Source: F23-B02 sp946405205
Lineage (GTDB): Bacteria > Bacillota > Clostridia > Oscillospirales > Oscillospiraceae
Length of the DNA stretch: 64,000 bases
Assembly (NCBI GenBank): GCA_946405205.1
Contig: CAMJGL010000002.1
Coordinates: 69,901-133,900 of the forward strand
Reading direction: 5' to 3'
The notes below the pieces were generated by a model. It was not told where the DNA came from, did no database searches, and was given only the letters and a program-made list of their open reading frames with translations. The position numbers were made by a program, and so were the translations under genes. Positions 26,306 through 34,197 of the stretch are shown here, in pieces. How positions within the stretch are numbered: position 1 is the first letter of the stretch; each line of letters opens with the position of its first letter.

Positions 26306-26830
26306 ATGACGCACCGAGACATTTATTCCACAATTGCAGATGAGTATGATCCCTGCATCGGATGCACATTACCGTCCTGCGTTTTGTGCCCTTGTTATAC
26401 CGGATGCGAGTCGGAGCGGGATGAGCTTCGGTCACTCCATGTGCCTGTCGCAAAGAAAGAAAACCGTCCGAAGAAAAAGATATCCCGCATTGCGTCGGTT
26501 GTAAATGAAACGAAAACGGTACAGATTTCATCTGTGTTTTTCGGACATCACGACAAGGTGGCGATATTCATTGCCGACAGCAACGGTATGAGCGGTGCGG
26601 GAATATGTGAGGGCGATGCCGTTCTCTTTGATCTGGATCTTGAACCCCAAGACGGAGATATCATTATCGTCAATATTGACGGTGTGAATTATTGCCGCAG
26701 ATATTTCTTTGACGGCGAAAAGGGACGTTTCCGGAGAGAGGATGGAATTACGCAGGATATTGTCACGGCAGATTTCACGGTCATTGGTGTTATGGTCGGA
26801 CTGATGAGAAAGGTTGAACGGGCAGGCTGA
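26306..26830 (+). CDS. UmuD-like S24-fold protein with N-terminal Cys cluster, catalytic residues lost
   Basis: This 174-residue protein has two parts. Residues 14-34 form a Cys cluster (Cys17, 20, 25, 28, 30, 34) like a zinc or iron-sulfur site. Residues 85-170 align with the UmuD/LexA C-terminal fold (GAGICEGDAVLFDLDLEPQDGD, then DGVNYCRRYFF). At the nucleophile position of the GDSM motif the sequence has Gly94 (NGM), and at the lysine position it has Arg131, so it should not self-cleave (alignment by eye). The start at 26306 follows AAGGAG. It overlaps the Y-family polymerase start, as in umuDC. Confidence 0.75.
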   Translation: MTHRDIYSTIADEYDPCIGCTLPSCVLCPCYTGCESERDELRSLHVPVAKKENRPKKKISRIASVVNETKTVQISSVFFGHHDKVAIFIADSNGMSGAGICEGDAVLFDLDLEPQDGDIIIVNIDGVNYCRRYFFDGEKGRFRREDGITQDIVTADFTVIGVMVGLMRKVERAG

Positions 26831-28134
26831 TGGGAAAAGAACGCACTTACTTATGCATCGACATGAAGACCTTCTATGCATCGGTCGAATGTGCCGAGCG
26901 TGGTCTGAATCCATTTGAGACAAATTTGGTCGTGGCGGATATATCCAGAGGCAATGGTGCCCTCTGTCTTGCCGTTAGTCCCCAGATGAAAGCGCAGGGC
27001 GTGAAGAACCGCTGCCGTCTGTACGAGATACCAAAGCATATTAAGTACGAAGCCGCCTTGCCGAGGATGCAGCTGTACATCGACTACGCGGCGGATATCT
27101 ACGCTATTTATCTCAAGTATTTCTCTCCGGATGACATCCATGTGTATTCCATCGATGAGGCTTTTATCGATGCCACCAACTATCTCGGTGCTTATAACAA
27201 CGATGCAAAGGGTCTGGCAAAAAAGCTGATGAATGAGATAGCCGAGGTCAAGCACATCCCCTCTACCGCCGGTATCGGGTCAAATCTGTTTCTTGCGAAG
27301 ATTGCCCTTGATATTACGGCAAAACATGCGAAAGATCACATGGGTGTTCTTACCGAGGAGAGCTTCCGGGAAACGCTGTGGGATCACACTCCCATCACGG
27401 ACTTCTGGATGATTGCCGGCGGCACTGCCCGCAGGCTGGAGCGTCTCGGCATCACGACTCTGAGAGGCGTGGCACAATGTCCTCCGGAACTGCTCTATAA
27501 GATGTTCGGCAAGGATGCCGAGCTTCTCATCGACCATTCCTGGGGACGGGAGCCTTGCCGGATGCAGGACATCAAAAGCTATAAGAGCAAAACGCATTCG
27601 GTCTCATTTTCGCAGATACTCCAAAAGGATTATTCTTATGATGAGGCTCGTGTCGTTATGACGGAGATGATCCTCCACGGCTGCCAGGAGCTGATGCGCC
27701 GCAAAGTCATCTGTCAGAAGATCTGGATCGGAGTCGGCTATTCCAAAGACGTTCTTCCTATGGCTCACGGTCAGACGAAGCTGACGAGCGCAACAGCGGT
27801 AAATTCTCTTATAAGTCCCTTCGTGCTGGATGTCTTTGACCAGATCACTGACCGGAGCGTCCCCATCCGCAGGCTCGGTATCAGTTTCAACGATGTCTGT
27901 GATGAGGGCTGTGAGGGCTATGATTTCTTTACCGATTGGGATGCAGTAGAACGGGAAAAGGCAAAGGAAAAAGCGGTTCTTGAGATTGCGGATAAATACG
28001 GAAAAAACGCTGTCCTCCGGGGAACAAACTTTCTCGCCGGGGCAACACAGCGAGAGCGCAACGGCATGATCGGAGGTCACAGAGCGGGTTATGATGACAT
28101 TACAAGAGAGGGCGAAGCAGTTCGCCCCGTTTGA
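26830..28134 (+). CDS. Y-family DNA polymerase (UmuC/DinB-like)
   Basis: This 434-residue error-prone translesion polymerase begins TYLCIDMKTFYASVECAERG, with the first metal-binding aspartate at Asp11, and has the second catalytic pair in YSIDEAFIDAT (Asp109-Glu110). HhH and little-finger regions follow (ITTLRGVAQCPPELLYKMFG; KSKTHSVSFSQIL). The start ATG overlaps the upstream TGA (TGATG), showing translational coupling with the UmuD-like gene. It belongs to the UmuC-type group common in Firmicutes mobile elements, and probably allows SOS mutagenesis when the lysogen is damaged. Confidence 0.93.
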   Translation: MGKERTYLCIDMKTFYASVECAERGLNPFETNLVVADISRGNGALCLAVSPQMKAQGVKNRCRLYEIPKHIKYEAALPRMQLYIDYAADIYAIYLKYFSPDDIHVYSIDEAFIDATNYLGAYNNDAKGLAKKLMNEIAEVKHIPSTAGIGSNLFLAKIALDITAKHAKDHMGVLTEESFRETLWDHTPITDFWMIAGGTARRLERLGITTLRGVAQCPPELLYKMFGKDAELLIDHSWGREPCRMQDIKSYKSKTHSVSFSQILQKDYSYDEARVVMTEMILHGCQELMRRKVICQKIWIGVGYSKDVLPMAHGQTKLTSATAVNSLISPFVLDVFDQITDRSVPIRRLGISFNDVCDEGCEGYDFFTDWDAVEREKAKEKAVLEIADKYGKNAVLRGTNFLAGATQRERNGMIGGHRAGYDDITREGEAVRPV

Positions 28135-28417
28135 TGCAATGAAGGGTCTGCAGGAAGCACTGCGTGACCGTGAGGAGCGGCACTGCCGGGTGGACAGGCA
28201 CGATATATCCGATGAGGATATAGAGGAAAACTCGCTTGTGATTGCAAAGCTTTCCAAAGGGCATATGGTACTTGTTGAATACTACTGCGCTTTCCACGAC
28301 ATTGAAAAGGAAGGCCGGATTACTGAAATCAGCATACCCTTCAAATACATAAAGCTCAACGGTGAAAGAATCGCTTTTGATGACATTTATAGGATAAGGA
28401 TCACGGACAATGGATGA
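28091..28417 (+). CDS. YolD-like protein
   Basis: This 108-residue protein of the YolD-like family typically accompanies UmuC-type polymerases. Seen: LQERAKQFAPFDAMKGLQEAL at the N-terminus and HMVLVEYYCAFHDIEKEGRITEI, the family's central block, with a beta-rich end. The gene starts 44 bp inside the polymerase gene, so expression is coupled. The role is thought to be modulation of the polymerase, but the mechanism is unknown. Confidence 0.85.
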   Translation: MMTLQERAKQFAPFDAMKGLQEALRDREERHCRVDRHDISDEDIEENSLVIAKLSKGHMVLVEYYCAFHDIEKEGRITEISIPFKYIKLNGERIAFDDIYRIRITDNG

Positions 28418-28619
28418 GCTGGGCAGAGATCAGTTCCCGAAGGAGTGCCGAGGTTGCTATGAAAACTGTTACAAATGCACTCGAAAAATCAAATCGGCGA
28501 GCGTCCCTGTTATCCGGGATCTTGTGGCGAAAAAGAAGCTGAAGCTTCAGGCCATAGCCCAGATGCAGCGTGACATAGAAATAATTGATGAGCAGCTTGC
28601 GAAACTGCTCTCAGGATGA
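28410..28619 (+). CDS. Small Cys-containing hypothetical protein
   Basis: A 69-residue protein with Cys residues spaced C-X2-C-X3-C-X2-C in CRGCYENCYKCTRK (possible metal site) and a C-terminal helix (KLKLQAIAQMQRDIEIIDEQLAKLL) likely to be a coiled coil. It overlaps the YolD-like gene by 8 bp and precedes the ImmA-like gene. I do not recognise the family. Confidence 0.65.
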   Translation: MDELGRDQFPKECRGCYENCYKCTRKIKSASVPVIRDLVAKKKLKLQAIAQMQRDIEIIDEQLAKLLSG

Positions 28620-28628
28620 GGAGCAAAA

Positions 28629-29354
28629 ATGAGATTCTACTCGCAAAATGAGGTCGAGCATATTTCCCGGCGTGTTTATACGGCATATAAGAAAACCGCA
28701 GGTTATTCTGAAGCACCGGAGCGAGTGATCCCGGAGCAGTTAGCAGATATTCTCGGTCTGACCTTTGATTACCGGCATCTCTCAAAGGATCGGCTTACTC
28801 TGGGTCTTACATCCTTTGAGGACGGTGACGGTGTTGAGGTCTTCGACAGCCCCGATGAAGAGTTCTATGTGCTTGACGGGAAAACCGCACTCATCGAAGA
28901 GGATCTGCAAAGTGATGATGCAATGCTCGGACGCTGCAATTTCACAAAAACACATGAGGTCTGTCACCATATTCTTCATCTGCTGTATCCGCAGGAATTC
29001 GGTAGCGGCACCGCGTCACGAAGAATTCTTCATTACAGGCTCGGTGGCACACAGACTGGCGAAGTTGCCCGTCACGAAAGGCTGGTCGATATAGTGACAT
29101 CCGCCGTACTGATGCCGGAGGAGCTTGTGAGAAAAAATATGTTCCTTTTTAGTTTGCCGGAGAGGATAGAAATTCTCAACAGGCTCATAGCAAATGGTGA
29201 CTATCAGAAATTCTGTGCTATGGCGGACTGCATGGGCGTTTCCAAGCAGGCACTGGCTATCAGAATGAAAAACCTCGGTCTTTTGGGTAAAGAATACCTG
29301 AAGAACCCGTATGAAATGCTTAATATTTATATGGAGGATAACGAACTTGGATGA
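28629..29354 (+). CDS. ImmA/IrrE-family metallopeptidase
   Basis: This 241-residue protein has the zinc-peptidase motif HEVCHH (His108, Glu109, His112) followed by a third-ligand region near VDIVTSAVLMPEELV, as in ImmA/IrrE (COG2856) proteins that cleave phage repressors. A C-terminal HTH-like segment (FCAMADCMGVSKQALAIRMKNLG) may bind DNA or a regulator. It may relieve repression by the minus-strand XRE proteins (inference). The ATG follows GGATGAGGAG. Confidence 0.88.
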   Translation: MRFYSQNEVEHISRRVYTAYKKTAGYSEAPERVIPEQLADILGLTFDYRHLSKDRLTLGLTSFEDGDGVEVFDSPDEEFYVLDGKTALIEEDLQSDDAMLGRCNFTKTHEVCHHILHLLYPQEFGSGTASRRILHYRLGGTQTGEVARHERLVDIVTSAVLMPEELVRKNMFLFSLPERIEILNRLIANGDYQKFCAMADCMGVSKQALAIRMKNLGLLGKEYLKNPYEMLNIYMEDNELG

Positions 29355-29526
29355 AAAAGGGACAATAAGGATCAGCAAAAACTGCAAGAAGTGCGGCAGA
29401 CGTCTTTTTGATAAGGTTTCCCCCGCATCCGGGTATGTGAAGATCAAATGCCCGAAATGCGGTGAGGAAAACACCGTGAACCTCGCACTCCGAAGAAAGC
29501 TGTATTATAGGATAGCAAGAGCATAA
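29347..29526 (+). CDS. Com-like zinc-finger protein
   Basis: A 59-residue protein with two CXXC pairs (CKKCGRRLFD and CPKCGEEN), resembling the zinc-finger Com proteins of Mu-like phages that act on mRNA. I prefer the TTG at 29347, which follows GGAGG and overlaps the ImmA-like gene; an upstream ATG at 29311 has no ribosome-binding site. A role in translational or transcriptional control of the structured region downstream is possible but unproven. Confidence 0.65.
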   Translation: MDEKGTIRISKNCKKCGRRLFDKVSPASGYVKIKCPKCGEENTVNLALRRKLYYRIARA

Positions 29527-29587
29527 CCGAATCAATCACAATTCAAATGGTCTTATATAAGATCAAGTAAGACACCGTGCAAAGGGG

Positions 29588-29686
29588 CTTGGGTGCTGAA
29601 ACCCAAGAGATTACCACCAAATGGCCGGGCATTGTAAGGCAAGGGATAATTATATCCTTTTGCCGGACAGTGCCCGGCCTTTTTTC
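29588..29686 (+). ncRNA. Structured intergenic RNA ending in a long terminator hairpin
   Basis: After a small hairpin (CTTGGGT / ACCCAAG, 29588-29607) comes a long hairpin: GGCCGGGCATTGT (29623-29635) pairs with ACAGTGCCCGGCC (29667-29679), with an inner GGCAAGGGAT / ATCCTTTTGCC stem, and a run of six T follows. It could be a stand-alone small RNA, an attenuator or simply an operon terminator. Confidence 0.5.
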
Positions 29687-29707
29687 GTTTCTACTAAAAA
29701 AATCTGA

Positions 29708-29840
29708 AGCCTGAGTGTACATCAGGGCGAAGGATACAGATAAAGCACTTTTCATTTTTTTGAAAAGGATTATCGGTACCCTCGGTTTTCTGCACCCATT
29801 TTTTGCAGAAGCTGTTGCTCTCCGTATACTCAGGCTTTTT
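29708..29840 (+). ncRNA. Second long-range hairpin element with internal stems
   Basis: AGCCTGAGTGTAC (29708-29720) pairs with GTATACTCAGGCT (29824-29836), enclosing about 100 nt with smaller stems (such as CTGCA...TGCAG) and ending in TTTTT. It lies directly before the sigma-like gene, whose ribosome-binding site follows. No known RNA family is recognised. Confidence 0.5.
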
Positions 29841-29883
29841 CTGTGTCCTTCGTACCTCCGCACTCAGCGGAAAGGACACACAA

Positions 29884-30282
29884 ATGAAGATCACATGGCA
29901 ATTCGCGGACGGAACCATATCAGAGATTGACGCACCCGACGATATCGGCACCGTCATCCTCGACTCCCGCAGAGAGGAGGACAACCTCGACCGCAAGGAG
30001 AGATATCACTGCTACTCCATCGACGCGATGGAGTACGGAGATAAGGATATCCATGCCCCGACCACGGGCGAGACACCTGAAAGCGAATTTATTCTGGCAG
30101 AAGACAACGCCCGTATCTGCGAGACACTTTCCGCATTGACCGATGTTCAGCGCAGAAGGCTGCTGATGCTGGCAAGCGGTATGTCTCTGCGGGATATCGC
30201 CAAAGCCGAGGGCACCAATCACAAGTCGGTCGAGGAGTCCATTAACAGCGCCAGAAAAAAGTTTAAAAAAATATATGGCTAA
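29884..30282 (+). CDS. Sigma-70 region 4-like HTH protein
   Basis: A 132-residue protein with an acidic N-terminal half and a C-terminal HTH (ALTDVQRRRLLMLASGMSLR then DIAKAEGTNHKSVEESINSARKKFKKI) like sigma-70 region 4 or phage sigma-like regulators. The ATG at 29884 follows AAAGGA. It stands at the head of the replication gene block and could regulate it. The long structured leader upstream suggests its expression is controlled after transcription begins. Confidence 0.78.
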   Translation: MKITWQFADGTISEIDAPDDIGTVILDSRREEDNLDRKERYHCYSIDAMEYGDKDIHAPTTGETPESEFILAEDNARICETLSALTDVQRRRLLMLASGMSLRDIAKAEGTNHKSVEESINSARKKFKKIYG

Positions 30283-30366
30283 TACCCCCACAAAATGTCC
30301 TCCTTTTCTCCGTATATCCGGAGAGACGATAAACGATACTCAGTCTCCCAGAAAGAGGAAAACGAT

Positions 30367-30561
30367 ATGACCCACAGTTTGAAGATCAGCGTCAGCAAAA
30401 AGCCCATGAACGGAGGTCTCATCAACATGCGCAATGTCACGTTGAGAGAAAAAATCCTCCGATGGCTTCTCGGAGCACCGCAGAAGCTGACCATCATCGT
30501 TCCCGGCAACAGCATCGAGAGCGTGAACATTGCCGAGATTGTTCAGGGAGGGACTGCGTAA
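30367..30561 (+). CDS. Small basic hypothetical protein
   Basis: A 64-residue basic protein (SLKISVSKKPMNGGLINMRN, ending LTIIVPGNSIESVNIAEIV). The ATG at 30367 follows AGAGG, and the stop overlaps the Gp157 gene start (TAATG). Such small proteins commonly open siphophage replication operons. No family recognised. Confidence 0.6.
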   Translation: MTHSLKISVSKKPMNGGLINMRNVTLREKILRWLLGAPQKLTIIVPGNSIESVNIAEIVQGGTA

Positions 30562-31073
30562 TGAAGCTTTACGAAGTCAATCAGGCAATCGAGGAGCTTG
30601 CTGCGAGGCTCGACCCTGACCCCGAAACCGGCGAGATCGCCGCAGCAGAGGATATTCTGCTTGAGCTTGACTATCTGCAGATGGAACGGAGCCGTATCCT
30701 GGAGTACCTTGCCAAGCTCGTGCTCAACTGCCGGGCGGAGGCTTCATCCATCAAGGCCGAGGAAAAGCGCCTCGCCGACCGCAGACGCAGTCTGGAAAAC
30801 CGCAATGCACGGCTCATGCAGATCCTTGACCGCGAGTGCTCCGGTCAGAAGACTGACTGCGGTGTGGCCACCGTCAATTACCGTGCCACAAGCCGTGTGG
30901 AGGTTTCGGACAGCAGGAAAGCTATCAGCTGGCTCAAGCGGCACAAACACACCGACTGCTACCGTACCCCAGAGCCGGAGGTCAGCAAGGCCGAGGTCAA
31001 GAAGCTGCTGATTGCCGGAGAAAATATCCCCGGCGTAACGCTGGTTCAGGACAAGTCCTGTTCACTGAAATAA
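30561..31073 (+). CDS. Siphovirus Gp157-family protein
   Basis: A 170-residue protein matching the Gp157 family, found in phage recombination/replication operons. It begins MKLYEVNQAIEELAARLDPD, has a long coiled-coil middle (KAEEKRLADRRRSLENRNARLM), and ends with VSKAEVKKLLIAGENIPGVTLVQ. Gp157 is linked to phage replication and recombination, but its exact role is not established. It overlaps the small gene upstream and precedes the Sak4-like ATPase. Confidence 0.85.
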   Translation: MKLYEVNQAIEELAARLDPDPETGEIAAAEDILLELDYLQMERSRILEYLAKLVLNCRAEASSIKAEEKRLADRRRSLENRNARLMQILDRECSGQKTDCGVATVNYRATSRVEVSDSRKAISWLKRHKHTDCYRTPEPEVSKAEVKKLLIAGENIPGVTLVQDKSCSLK

Positions 31074-31086
31074 GGAGGAAGAAGAA

Positions 31087-32076
31087 ATGCTGAACATTAC
31101 GGGCGGCAAACTCATAAGGGCGCAGAAAGTTGTTATTTACGGCTCCGAGGGCATCGGCAAAACCACTTTCGCCGCCGCTTTCCCCGACCCACTGTTTATT
31201 GACACCGAGGGCGGTACGGCTCAGATGGATGTAAAGCGTTTGGACAAGCCCGAGTCCTGGGATGCTCTCGTTTCACTGGTCGAGGAGGTCTCGCAGAACC
31301 CTGGCATCTGCGGGTCTCTTGTGCTGGATACCGCTGACTGGGCAGAGCAGGTCTGCATCAAGGATCTGTGTGCCAGATACAAGAAGTCCGGCATCGAGGA
31401 GTTCGGCTACGGCAAAGGCTATACATATGTTTCTGAAGAATTCTCCAAGCTCCTCACTACCTGCGACAAGGTCATCTCCGCCGGCATGAACGTGATCATC
31501 ACCGCACACGCAAAGATGCGTAAGTTCGAGCAGCCGGACGAGATGGGTGCTTACGACCGCTGGGAGATGAAGCTCACCCGCCAGGTCGCACCGCTTCTCA
31601 AGGAGTGGTCGGATATGCTTCTGTTCTGCAATTACAAGACCTTCGTGGTCACGCCCGATGAGGGCAAAAACAAGGTGCAGGGCGGCAAGCGTGTCATTTA
31701 CACCTCACACCATCCCTGCTGGGACGCCAAGAATCGCCACGGTCTCCCGAACGAGATGAATATGGAGTATGCGAACATCGCGCATATCTTTGCCGCTTCA
31801 CAGCCTGCGAAAAAAGAGTCCCCTGCGGCAAAGTCTGCAGTTAAGCCGGTCGCGGAAAGCACAGAGCCTTCACCGCTGGATGAGCTGAAAAAGCTGATGA
31901 TGGACTCGCACATCATTGATGAGGAAGTCCGTCAGATCGTAGCAAAAAAGGGACACTTCCGCTATGAGACCCCTATCAGCAAATACCCCGACAGCTTTGT
32001 TTCGAGCTGGATCATCCCCAACTGGGGCAAGATCGTTGACATCATCGAGGCAGACCCGAACAGGCTGCCGTTCTAA
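31087..32076 (+). CDS. Sak4-like RecA-fold ATPase (AAA_24 type)
   Basis: A 329-residue RecA-fold ATPase with Walker A GSEGIGKTT (about residues 18-26) and Walker B-like GSLVLDTAD, followed by VIITAHAKMRKFEQPDE. These are features of the AAA_24/Sak4 group of phage recombinases that act with a ssDNA-binding protein. The C-terminal 80 residues are probably a linker and protein-interaction domain. It is followed by DUF669, the expected ssDNA-binding partner. Confidence 0.87.
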   Translation: MLNITGGKLIRAQKVVIYGSEGIGKTTFAAAFPDPLFIDTEGGTAQMDVKRLDKPESWDALVSLVEEVSQNPGICGSLVLDTADWAEQVCIKDLCARYKKSGIEEFGYGKGYTYVSEEFSKLLTTCDKVISAGMNVIITAHAKMRKFEQPDEMGAYDRWEMKLTRQVAPLLKEWSDMLLFCNYKTFVVTPDEGKNKVQGGKRVIYTSHHPCWDAKNRHGLPNEMNMEYANIAHIFAASQPAKKESPAAKSAVKPVAESTEPSPLDELKKLMMDSHIIDEEVRQIVAKKGHFRYETPISKYPDSFVSSWIIPNWGKIVDIIEADPNRLPF

Positions 32077-32091
32077 AAGGAGAGAAAGAAA

Positions 32092-32604
32092 ATGAGTGAT
32101 TACAACAGCACCAATAGCATGATCATGGACTGGGACGACGCCTTGGAAAACGACGGTCAGGAGTATGTCGTTCTGGAGGAAGGCGACTACAACTTCACCG
32201 TCACCGGCTTTGAGCGCGGACGTTTCCCCGGCAGTGCCAAGATCCCGCCCTGCAACAAGGCTGCCCTTACCCTTGCCGTAGATACGCCCGACGGAACTGC
32301 GACCGTCAAATTTGACCTTATCCTGTACCGTACCCTCGAATGGCGCATTTCCTCCTTCTTCCGCTGCATCGGACAGAAAAAGCATGGTGAGCGTCTGGTG
32401 ATGGACTGGAGCAAGGTCACCGGCTCGAAAGGCCGTGCCCGTTTCAAGCCCCGCACATACACGGATAAAAACGGCGATGAACGTCAGGCAAACGATGTCG
32501 ACCGCTTCTATGACTATGAGGATAAGTTCTTCCCCGAGGAGCAGACCTGGGTCAAGGAAGCGGAAAAGGCTGAGCCCGAGAGTTGGGTGCAGGGTACCTT
32601 CTGA
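32092..32604 (+). CDS. DUF669 protein (probable ssDNA-binding partner)
   Basis: A 170-residue protein of the DUF669 family, with VVLEEGDYNFTVTGFERGRFPGSAKIPPCNKAALTL and WRISSFFRCIGQKKHGE as the family blocks. DUF669 proteins sit in phage recombination loci and are thought to be SSB-like; the OB-fold is inferred. Its stop overlaps the helicase start (TGATG). Confidence 0.83.
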   Translation: MSDYNSTNSMIMDWDDALENDGQEYVVLEEGDYNFTVTGFERGRFPGSAKIPPCNKAALTLAVDTPDGTATVKFDLILYRTLEWRISSFFRCIGQKKHGERLVMDWSKVTGSKGRARFKPRTYTDKNGDERQANDVDRFYDYEDKFFPEEQTWVKEAEKAEPESWVQGTF

Positions 32605-34187
32605 TGATGAATTTGAGACCGTATCAGGCTGAGGCAAAGGACGCGGTTCTCAAAGAGTGGAGTCAGGGCCACAGGAAAACCCTTGTGGTCCTGCCCACAG
32701 GTACAGGCAAGACCATAGTTTTTTCCTCAGTCGTAGAAAATCGGGTGCGAAACGGCGGTCGGGCGCTCATTATGGCGCATCGCGGAGAGCTTCTCGACCA
32801 GGCGGCAGACAAGCTGAGATTATCCTGCGGCTTGGACTCCGTCCTTGAAAAAGCCGAAAGCACCAGCCTCGGCAGCCCTATTCCCATTACCGTTGGCTCT
32901 GTTCAGTCTCTGGCCCAGGAAAAGCGCCTCGCACGGTTTCCGTCAGACTATTTCACGGAGATAGTCGTTGACGAGGCGCACCACTGTCTGTCGGACAGCT
33001 ATATGCGGGTGCTTGAGCATTTCCCGGACGCAAATGTTCTGGGTGTGACTGCCACACCCGACCGTGGAGATATGCAGAACCTCGGCAAGTTCTTTGACAG
33101 CAAAGCCTATGAGTACACCGTCACGCAGGCAATCCGCGAGAAATATCTGTGTCCCATCAAGGCTCAGATGATCCCGCTCCGGCTGGATATTACCAATGTC
33201 GGTATCAGCAACGGCGATTACAGCGCCGGTGAGATCGGCTGTGCGCTTGAACCGTATCTGGACCAAATCGCCCGTGAGATGCTGCGATGGTGTAAAGGCA
33301 GAAAAACCGTTGTATTTCTGCCGCTGGTAAGCACCTCTCAGAAATTCTGTAAGCTGCTGAACTCTTACGGCATGAGTGCGGCGGAGGTCAACGGAAACAG
33401 CAAAGACCGTACCGAAGTTCTCCGGGACTTTGAAGACGGACGGTATGAAGTGCTTTGCAACAGTATGCTGCTGACCGAAGGCTGGGACTGTCCGGCTGTG
33501 GACTGCGTCGTTTGTCTGCGCCCCACGAAGATCCGAAGCCTGTATCAGCAGATGGTCGGGCGAGGAATGAGACTGTATCCCGGCAAGGATCATCTGCTGC
33601 TTCTGGATTTTCTCTGGATGACCGAGCGTCACGATCTTTGCCGTCCTTCCGCAATCATAAGCAAAGATGCGGAAATAGCTGAAAAAATCGAAGAGCTGAT
33701 GATGGACAACGCTGACGGCATTGACCTGATTGAAGCCGAAGAAGAAGCAGAGCGGGATGTGCTTCGTGAGCGTGAAGAAGCCCTCGCCCGACAGCTTGAG
33801 GAAATGCGCCGCCGAAAGGCAAAGCTTGTAGACCCGCTCCAGTATGCTCTTTCCATTGCAGCGGAAGACCTGACCAACTATGTACCTACCTTTGCATGGG
33901 AGATGGCTCCTCCCTCAGAAAAACAGCTTCAGTTTTTGGAAAATCGCGGTATCTTTGCAGACTCCGTCCAGAACATGGGAAAAGCAAGTCTGCTGATCGA
34001 CCGACTCAAGCGTCGCCAGGAAGAAGGTTTATCTACCCCTAAGCAGATAAGATGCCTGGAACGCTACGGTTTCCGGCAGGTCGGAACGTGGTCGTTTGAG
34101 GATGCGAGCAGGATGATATCCCGCCTTGCCGCTAACAGCTGGCGTATTCCCTTTGGCTTGAACGTCAGCGCATACAGACCGGAATAA
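32604..34187 (+). CDS. Superfamily 2 DEAD/DEAH helicase
   Basis: A 527-residue SF2 helicase with motif Ia-II features: Walker A LPTGTGKT (about residues 30-37), DEAH-type DEAHHC (about residues 121-126), and motif VI QMVGRGMRL. A coiled C-terminal part (EEEAERDVLREREEALARQL) follows. It resembles type III restriction/phage replicative helicases and is part of the prophage DNA-metabolism block. It ends 10 bp before the primase gene. Confidence 0.9.
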   Translation: MMNLRPYQAEAKDAVLKEWSQGHRKTLVVLPTGTGKTIVFSSVVENRVRNGGRALIMAHRGELLDQAADKLRLSCGLDSVLEKAESTSLGSPIPITVGSVQSLAQEKRLARFPSDYFTEIVVDEAHHCLSDSYMRVLEHFPDANVLGVTATPDRGDMQNLGKFFDSKAYEYTVTQAIREKYLCPIKAQMIPLRLDITNVGISNGDYSAGEIGCALEPYLDQIAREMLRWCKGRKTVVFLPLVSTSQKFCKLLNSYGMSAAEVNGNSKDRTEVLRDFEDGRYEVLCNSMLLTEGWDCPAVDCVVCLRPTKIRSLYQQMVGRGMRLYPGKDHLLLLDFLWMTERHDLCRPSAIISKDAEIAEKIEELMMDNADGIDLIEAEEEAERDVLREREEALARQLEEMRRRKAKLVDPLQYALSIAAEDLTNYVPTFAWEMAPPSEKQLQFLENRGIFADSVQNMGKASLLIDRLKRRQEEGLSTPKQIRCLERYGFRQVGTWSFEDASRMISRLAANSWRIPFGLNVSAYRPE

Positions 34188-34197
34188 GGAGGAGAAA

